Part shown: positions 60,603 to 64,000 of the stretch, piece after piece | Numbering within the stretch: the stretch's first letter is position 1 | Layout of the letters: the number at the start of each line of letters is the position of its first letter | Source: Balneola sp. | Lineage (GTDB): Bacteria; Bacteroidota; Rhodothermia; Balneolales; Balneolaceae | Assembly (NCBI GenBank): GCA_002694685.1 | Contig: NZMW01000016.1 | Location: 1-64,000, forward strand | Direction of reading: 5' to 3' | DNA length: 64,000 nucleotides | Position numbers and translations under genes: made by a program | The notes under the pieces: model-generated | Database searches by the model: none | The model's input: only the letters and a program-made list of their open reading frames with translations | What the model was told of the DNA's origin: nothing

Positions 60603-61595
60603 ATAGAAGACGAGAAAACACTTTCCGAACAAGTCATAGAAATTAAGAATGCTGATCCTGTAGCCCTTTTTGGTTTACACGATCATAATATCATCGCTTT
60701 AGATAAGGCATTTCCGGAAACTAAGTTTAATGCCCGGGGTGATCGCCTTAAACTAACCGGACCTCAGGAAGAAGTTGAAACAGCGACAAAAGTCATCGAA
60801 GGCATGATCGAACTTCTCGACCGAAAAGATAAGGTTGGAGAAGATGATGTGAAGACTCTCATCACCCTGAAAAGCGGTGAAAGCACCGCCACCCGGCCTC
60901 GAATTAGAAGCCTTGGTGAAAGTGGCGATACCATCATTCACACCCACAACGGGGAAGCCATTACGGCTAAAACACCCGGACAAAGACGAATTGTAGAATC
61001 CTCTTCCAACAATGATATCGTCTTTGCCATTGGCCCCGCCGGAACGGGTAAAACATATACGTCGGTAGCACTAGCCGTTCAGGCATTGAAGGATCGGAAG
61101 GTTCGTAAAATCATTTTAGCCCGGCCAGCTGTTGAAGCCGGAGAAAATCTCGGTTTTCTACCCGGTGACCTCAAAGAAAAAATCGATCCCTATCTCCGCC
61201 CTCTTTATGATGCTCTGGAAGATATGATTGACCGGGATCGTCTTGAACTTCATATGACCAAGAATATTATCGAGATTGCTCCTCTTGCCTACATGCGTGG
61301 AAGAACACTCAACAACGCTTTTGTCATTTTGGATGAAGCCCAAAACGCTACCAACATCCAGATGAAGATGTTTTTAACCAGAATTGGTTTCAACAGCCGG
61401 GCAATTATTACCGGTGATGTCACTCAGACCGACTTACCGAGACGACAAGAATCCGGGCTCATTTCCATTCAAAAAATTCTGCAGGATATCGACGGAATCG
61501 ACTTTGTATATCTGGATGAAGGCGATGTTGTCCGCCACAAACTAGTTCGGGATATCATTAAAGCCTACGATAAATTTGAGGGGAAGAAGAAATAA
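60603..61595 (+). CDS. phoH: PhoH family ATPase, non-canonical start
   Basis: About 330 aa if initiated at ATA (60603). The first in-frame ATG/GTG/TTG is ATG at 60804, which would remove ~67 residues of the conserved N-terminal domain (NADPVALFGLHDHNIIALDKAFPETKFNARGD). An in-frame stop at 60588-60590 limits extension to five further codons, none a canonical start. The P-loop is FAIGPAGTGKTYTSVALA, Walker B VILDEAQNATNIQMKMFLTRIG, and GDVTQTDLPRRQESGL follows. PhoH proteins are linked to RNA metabolism and phosphate stress, often beside ybeY. It lies ~120 bp after rpe. The ATA start or a sequencing error must be considered. Confidence 0.85.
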   Translation: MEDEKTLSEQVIEIKNADPVALFGLHDHNIIALDKAFPETKFNARGDRLKLTGPQEEVETATKVIEGMIELLDRKDKVGEDDVKTLITLKSGESTATRPRIRSLGESGDTIIHTHNGEAITAKTPGQRRIVESSSNNDIVFAIGPAGTGKTYTSVALAVQALKDRKVRKIILARPAVEAGENLGFLPGDLKEKIDPYLRPLYDALEDMIDRDRLELHMTKNIIEIAPLAYMRGRTLNNAFVILDEAQNATNIQMKMFLTRIGFNSRAIITGDVTQTDLPRRQESGLISIQKILQDIDGIDFVYLDEGDVVRHKLVRDIIKAYDKFEGKKK

Positions 61596-61599
61596 AAGA

Positions 61600-61640
61600 G
61601 TTACTAAGTTATCGAGTGATAGAGTTACAAAGAGATAAAT
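61600..61640. repeat. Flanking repeats of the four-helix-bundle insertion
   Basis: AGAGTTACTAAGTTATCGAG and GATAGAGTTACAAAGAGATA lie just upstream, and GTCACTTACTACTTTGTCAC lies at 61999-62018 downstream in reverse sense. These imperfect GTTAC/GTGAC-type repeats on both sides suggest the gene entered as a unit. Confidence 0.45.
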
Positions 61641-61644
61641 TGTT

Positions 61645-61995
61645 ATGGTTAGAACACATCGGGATTTACAGATTTGGCAAAAGTCTATGGAGTTGGTTAC
61701 ACATGTTTATAAAGCTGTAGAAGATTTTCCGAATTTTGAAAAATTTGGCCTTATATCACAAATACGACGAAGTGCGGTTTCCATTCCTGCTAACATAGCT
61801 GAGGGTTTTGGAAGAAAATCTCAGAAAGAATTCAATCGATTTTTGAATATAAGTATGGGGTCACTTTTTGAACTTCAAACTGAATTAGAAGTATCTTTTA
61901 ACCTTGGCTTCTTAGATGAAGATTTGTTTAAAGAACTTTATTCTAGCACAAGAGAGATCGAAAGAATGATGAGCAGCTTTAAGCGCACTTTGTAA
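61645..61995 (+). CDS. Four-helix-bundle protein (23S intervening-sequence type)
   Basis: 116 aa, diagnostic of the S23/IVP family: HRDLQIWQKSMELVTHVYKAVEDFP, GLISQIRRSAVSIPANIAEGFGRKSQKEF, FLNISMGSLFELQTELEVSFNLG. Originally known as the ORF inside 23S rRNA intervening sequences but also common as isolated chromosomal genes. Here it is between phoH and an MBL gene. Degenerate inverted GTNAC(T)AAGT-type runs flank it (61600-61640 and 61999-62027), suggesting insertion as a small element. Cellular role unknown. Confidence 0.92.
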   Translation: MVRTHRDLQIWQKSMELVTHVYKAVEDFPNFEKFGLISQIRRSAVSIPANIAEGFGRKSQKEFNRFLNISMGSLFELQTELEVSFNLGFLDEDLFKELYSSTREIERMMSSFKRTL

Positions 61996-62046
61996 CCATG
62001 TCACTTACTACTTTGTCACTATTAATCATACAAAAAAGACAATTCA

Positions 62047-62859
62047 TTGTCCCAAACTAAAACAACCTACGCGGCCACACTTTACGAAGGTACTTTTTCC
62101 GTTGGTCTTGACAAGAAATTTATTCGTATTGACCGGGATGATCCCCCTAATAAAGGAGCGCTCAAGCTTTCCCTGAATCCGGTTTTGATTCATACTACAG
62201 ACAAAAACATCCTTTTCGATTGTGGAATTGGTGAATTTGGCGAGGACACCGGGCCAGATACCATCAGAGAAAACCTTGAGGACCATGGACTCACCGAGTT
62301 CGACATCACCGACATCTTTTTAAGTCATCTTCATTACGATCACATTGGCGGATTAGCCCATCGTGAAAATGGATATTGGGAACTGACTTTCCCTGAAGCC
62401 AAACTCTGGGTTTCCCAAAAAGGCTGGGAAAAAGTAATGGGCAAAGATGAATGGTACGATGAAGAAAAAACGGCATTTATTTCATTTATTGATGCTAAGG
62501 CTGATCTCCATTTTTTGGAAGAAGAAGACCAACCATACCCCGAAATGTCGGTTAAAAAAATTGGTGGACATACTGAATTTCATCAGGTGCTTCTTTTTGA
62601 TGATGGTGATAAAAAATACATGCAGGCCGGTGATGTCATTGGCACAAAAGGCGCCATCAACCGTACCTATGCCGCTAAATACGATTTCGAACCTAAAGTC
62701 AGCCAACAAAAACGTGAAGAATTATCGAAACTGGCTTTTGATGAAGGATATACTATTTTGGCCTATCATGAAGATCGGCATCCTTTATTCAAACTCACTG
62801 ATTATAACGAGAAAACCGGCTATAGCACCGAAAATATAGATTCTTATGTCCCTGCCTGA
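62047..62859 (+). CDS. MBL-fold metallohydrolase
   Basis: 270 aa. The start is TTG at 62047, since an in-frame stop lies 22-24 bp upstream and no ATG or GTG exists before the conserved N-terminus. The metal motif LSHLHYDHIGG (HxHxDH) and ILFDCGIGEFGEDTGPD are classic; the later His are probably in GGHTEFHQVLLF and the final YHEDRHPLF. The two-metal site cleaves esters, lactones, phosphodiesters or similar; no substrate cue. Its end overlaps the nucleoside phosphorylase start by 14 bp. Confidence 0.9.
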   Translation: MSQTKTTYAATLYEGTFSVGLDKKFIRIDRDDPPNKGALKLSLNPVLIHTTDKNILFDCGIGEFGEDTGPDTIRENLEDHGLTEFDITDIFLSHLHYDHIGGLAHRENGYWELTFPEAKLWVSQKGWEKVMGKDEWYDEEKTAFISFIDAKADLHFLEEEDQPYPEMSVKKIGGHTEFHQVLLFDDGDKKYMQAGDVIGTKGAINRTYAAKYDFEPKVSQQKREELSKLAFDEGYTILAYHEDRHPLFKLTDYNEKTGYSTENIDSYVPA

Positions 62860-63637
62860 TTACATTTCAAGCATCAAAAATTTCCTTACCGAAAATGGAT
62901 TTCCCGAGCAGATTGATTCTGCTGTGATACTGGGATCCGGATTAGGCACCTTTGGAGATCATATTCAAAATGCTACTTCCATAGCCTATGAAAATATTCC
63001 TGACTTTCCTCACTCAACAGTTATTGGACACTCCGGTGCTCTTATTTTTGGTGAAGTTGGAGGAAAATCAGTCTTGGCTTTTTCTGGCCGATTCCATCAT
63101 TATGAAGGACATGATTTTGCAAAAACTGTACTTCCCGTACAGCTTGCACACGCTTTTGAAGTTGAGAGACTAATTATCTCAAACGCCGCTGGAGGCATTA
63201 ATCTCCGGTATCATGTTGGGGATTTGATGATTATAGACAGCATTATTAAACAATACATGATGGTTTCGGAACCAGCGATAAATACCTGGAGTTCTAACTT
63301 TGAAGCATATGCTCAGGAAGTAAAAGCCATAGCCAGAGATCTAAATATTGAAACTCAGATGGGAACCTACCTTTATGTGAAAGGCCCAAATTATGAGAGC
63401 AAAGCTGAAATCCGAGCCTTCCGGAAGATGGGTGGTGATGCGGTTGGAATGAGTACCGCCCCAGAACTTATCGAAGCCGCTAAACTGGGTGTGAAAACGG
63501 CCGCTGTATCACTCATAACAAATGCGGCAGCAGGGGTCATCAACCAAAAACTTGATCATGCTGAAGTGAAAGAAGCCGCCGATCAGAAGAAAGATGTATT
63601 TGCTAAACTGGTAAAGGGTTTGATTCAGGAATTTTGA
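62846..63637 (+). CDS. punA: Purine nucleoside phosphorylase
   Basis: 263 aa, trimeric PNP family. Motifs: AVILGSGLGTFGD (phosphate binding), FSGRFHHYEGHDF, SNAAGGINLRYHVGDLMII, the purine-site region GTYLYVKGPNYESKAEIRAFRKMGGDAVGMSTAPELIEAAKLG, and SLITNAAAG. It splits purine nucleosides with phosphate for salvage. Coupled to the MBL gene by a 14 bp overlap. Confidence 0.95.
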   Translation: MSLPDYISSIKNFLTENGFPEQIDSAVILGSGLGTFGDHIQNATSIAYENIPDFPHSTVIGHSGALIFGEVGGKSVLAFSGRFHHYEGHDFAKTVLPVQLAHAFEVERLIISNAAGGINLRYHVGDLMIIDSIIKQYMMVSEPAINTWSSNFEAYAQEVKAIARDLNIETQMGTYLYVKGPNYESKAEIRAFRKMGGDAVGMSTAPELIEAAKLGVKTAAVSLITNAAAGVINQKLDHAEVKEAADQKKDVFAKLVKGLIQEF

Positions 63638-63688
63638 ATAATTGAATTTTAGCTTACCGGATTCACTCAGACAACACTTTAGAATATC

Positions 63689-63748
63689 ATGTTCTTGTTC
63701 TGTACGCTCAGTGCGGAACGATGAGTACGACTCAAGAACTCAGAACAT
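63689..63748. repeat. Imperfect inverted repeat downstream of punA
   Basis: ATGTTCTTGTTCTGTACGCTCA at the left partly pairs with TGAGTACGACTCAAGAACTCAGAACAT at the right. The inner GTACGCTCAGTGCGGA recalls the 44 bp repeats at 20374 and 20562. It lies between convergent punA and the last gene and may act as a bidirectional terminator. Confidence 0.45.
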
Positions 63749-63768
63749 TTGGGCAAGTGGAATTAAGA

Positions 63769-63984
63769 CTAGTCAAATTCATCACACCCTGGTTGGTAAT
63801 ACTCTTCGCTGAAGTCTTGATTACTAGTGAGAAACTCTTCATCATCCCAAATAGAGGCTATTTTTAAGTCTCGACTTTCATCATCTATATAAAGGATTTC
63901 ACCTAACTTGTTGATCCAGCTGCTTGAGGTTGAGACAAACATACACGGGGCGTAAAAATCATCGACAATGTTAATTTCATTCAC
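63769..63984 (-). CDS. Small acidic hypothetical protein, possibly partial
   Basis: 71 aa from a GTG at 63984. GGAGG lies close upstream. The frame stays open to the window edge, so the true start may lie beyond it. Highly acidic (IDDESRDLKIASIWDDEEFL, SEEYYQPGCDEFD) with no recognised domain. Could be an immunity-type or regulatory protein, but nothing shows it. Conservation would be needed to trust it as a gene. Confidence 0.4.
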   Translation of the reverse strand: MNEINIVDDFYAPCMFVSTSSSWINKLGEILYIDDESRDLKIASIWDDEEFLTSNQDFSEEYYQPGCDEFD

Positions 63985-64000
63985 CCCCTCCGAAGTATTA

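Overview
The window reads as a piece of a Balneolota (Balneola/Gracilimonas-like, Bacteroidota-related) chromosome. This rests on protein content: a type IX secretion pair (PorU/PorV) with a T9SS-sorted neighbour, a fused CcoNO cbb3 oxidase, DUF5683, many small lipoproteins, an RR-signal Gfo/Idh/MocA oxidoreductase beside a DUF1080 protein, and moderate GC. The assignment is inference; no rRNA or tRNA gene was recognised. Genes are dense, mostly in short operons with 1-10 bp junctions.

Layout. 1-8.4 kb: secreted DUF1579-like protein, AraC-type regulator, purL, a ~500 bp repeat-bearing gap, an acetyl-CoA hydrolase/CoA-transferase, and a two-gene sugar module (DUF1080 hydrolase plus oxidoreductase). 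8.6-17.5 kb: a complete cbb3 oxidase operon, led by an Fe-S-type Rrf2 regulator with a 22 bp dyad in front of it, then ccoI, ccoS, ccoNO, ccoQ, ccoP, ccoG, fixH and a TauE/SafE-like membrane protein. 17.5-24.8 kb: HAD phosphatase, LemA and two TPM proteins, methionine gamma-lyase with its Lrp regulator, glycerate kinase, and an exosortase with a membrane partner. 25-33.9 kb: two acyl-CoA dehydrogenases flanking three tandem beta-propeller lipoproteins, an orphan DUF433 antitoxin, a frameshifted yccF, a haem-binding protein, DinB, and an alpha/beta-hydrolase without its serine. 34-46 kb: HEAT-cyclophilin lipoprotein, lexA, a small hypothetical gene, rplU (with a C-terminal SAP/Rho-N-like extension), rpmA, FAH hydrolase, M23 peptidase, RidA, two TPR lipoproteins, a cystathionine gamma-synthase/lyase and a thiolase.

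46-61.6 kb is the most distinctive stretch: porU, porV, an M6-like T9SS cargo whose HExxH motif is lost, a gluzincin/beta-propeller/outer-membrane protein, a DUF5683 protein, a PASTA protein, rpe and phoH, all on one strand and nearly contiguous. It looks like a cell-surface export and processing module joined to housekeeping genes. phoH has no canonical start codon. A four-helix-bundle gene is inserted after it, followed by a metallo-beta-lactamase-fold hydrolase, purine nucleoside phosphorylase and a small acidic protein at the right edge.

Regulation visible in the DNA: a Rrf2 dyad (8571-8592), an Lrp-consensus site (22458-22472), a LacI/cre-like dyad (24979-24994), a near-consensus sigma70 promoter before porU, Bacteroidota-type -7 elements before porV and a TPR gene, several hairpins and terminators, and one terminator-like structure inside a signal-peptide coding region. 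Dispersed palindromic repeats occur at ~3.9-4.2, 19.4-19.6, 20.3-20.65, 33.9 and 63.7 kb; one of them supplies the likely start codon of a TPM gene.
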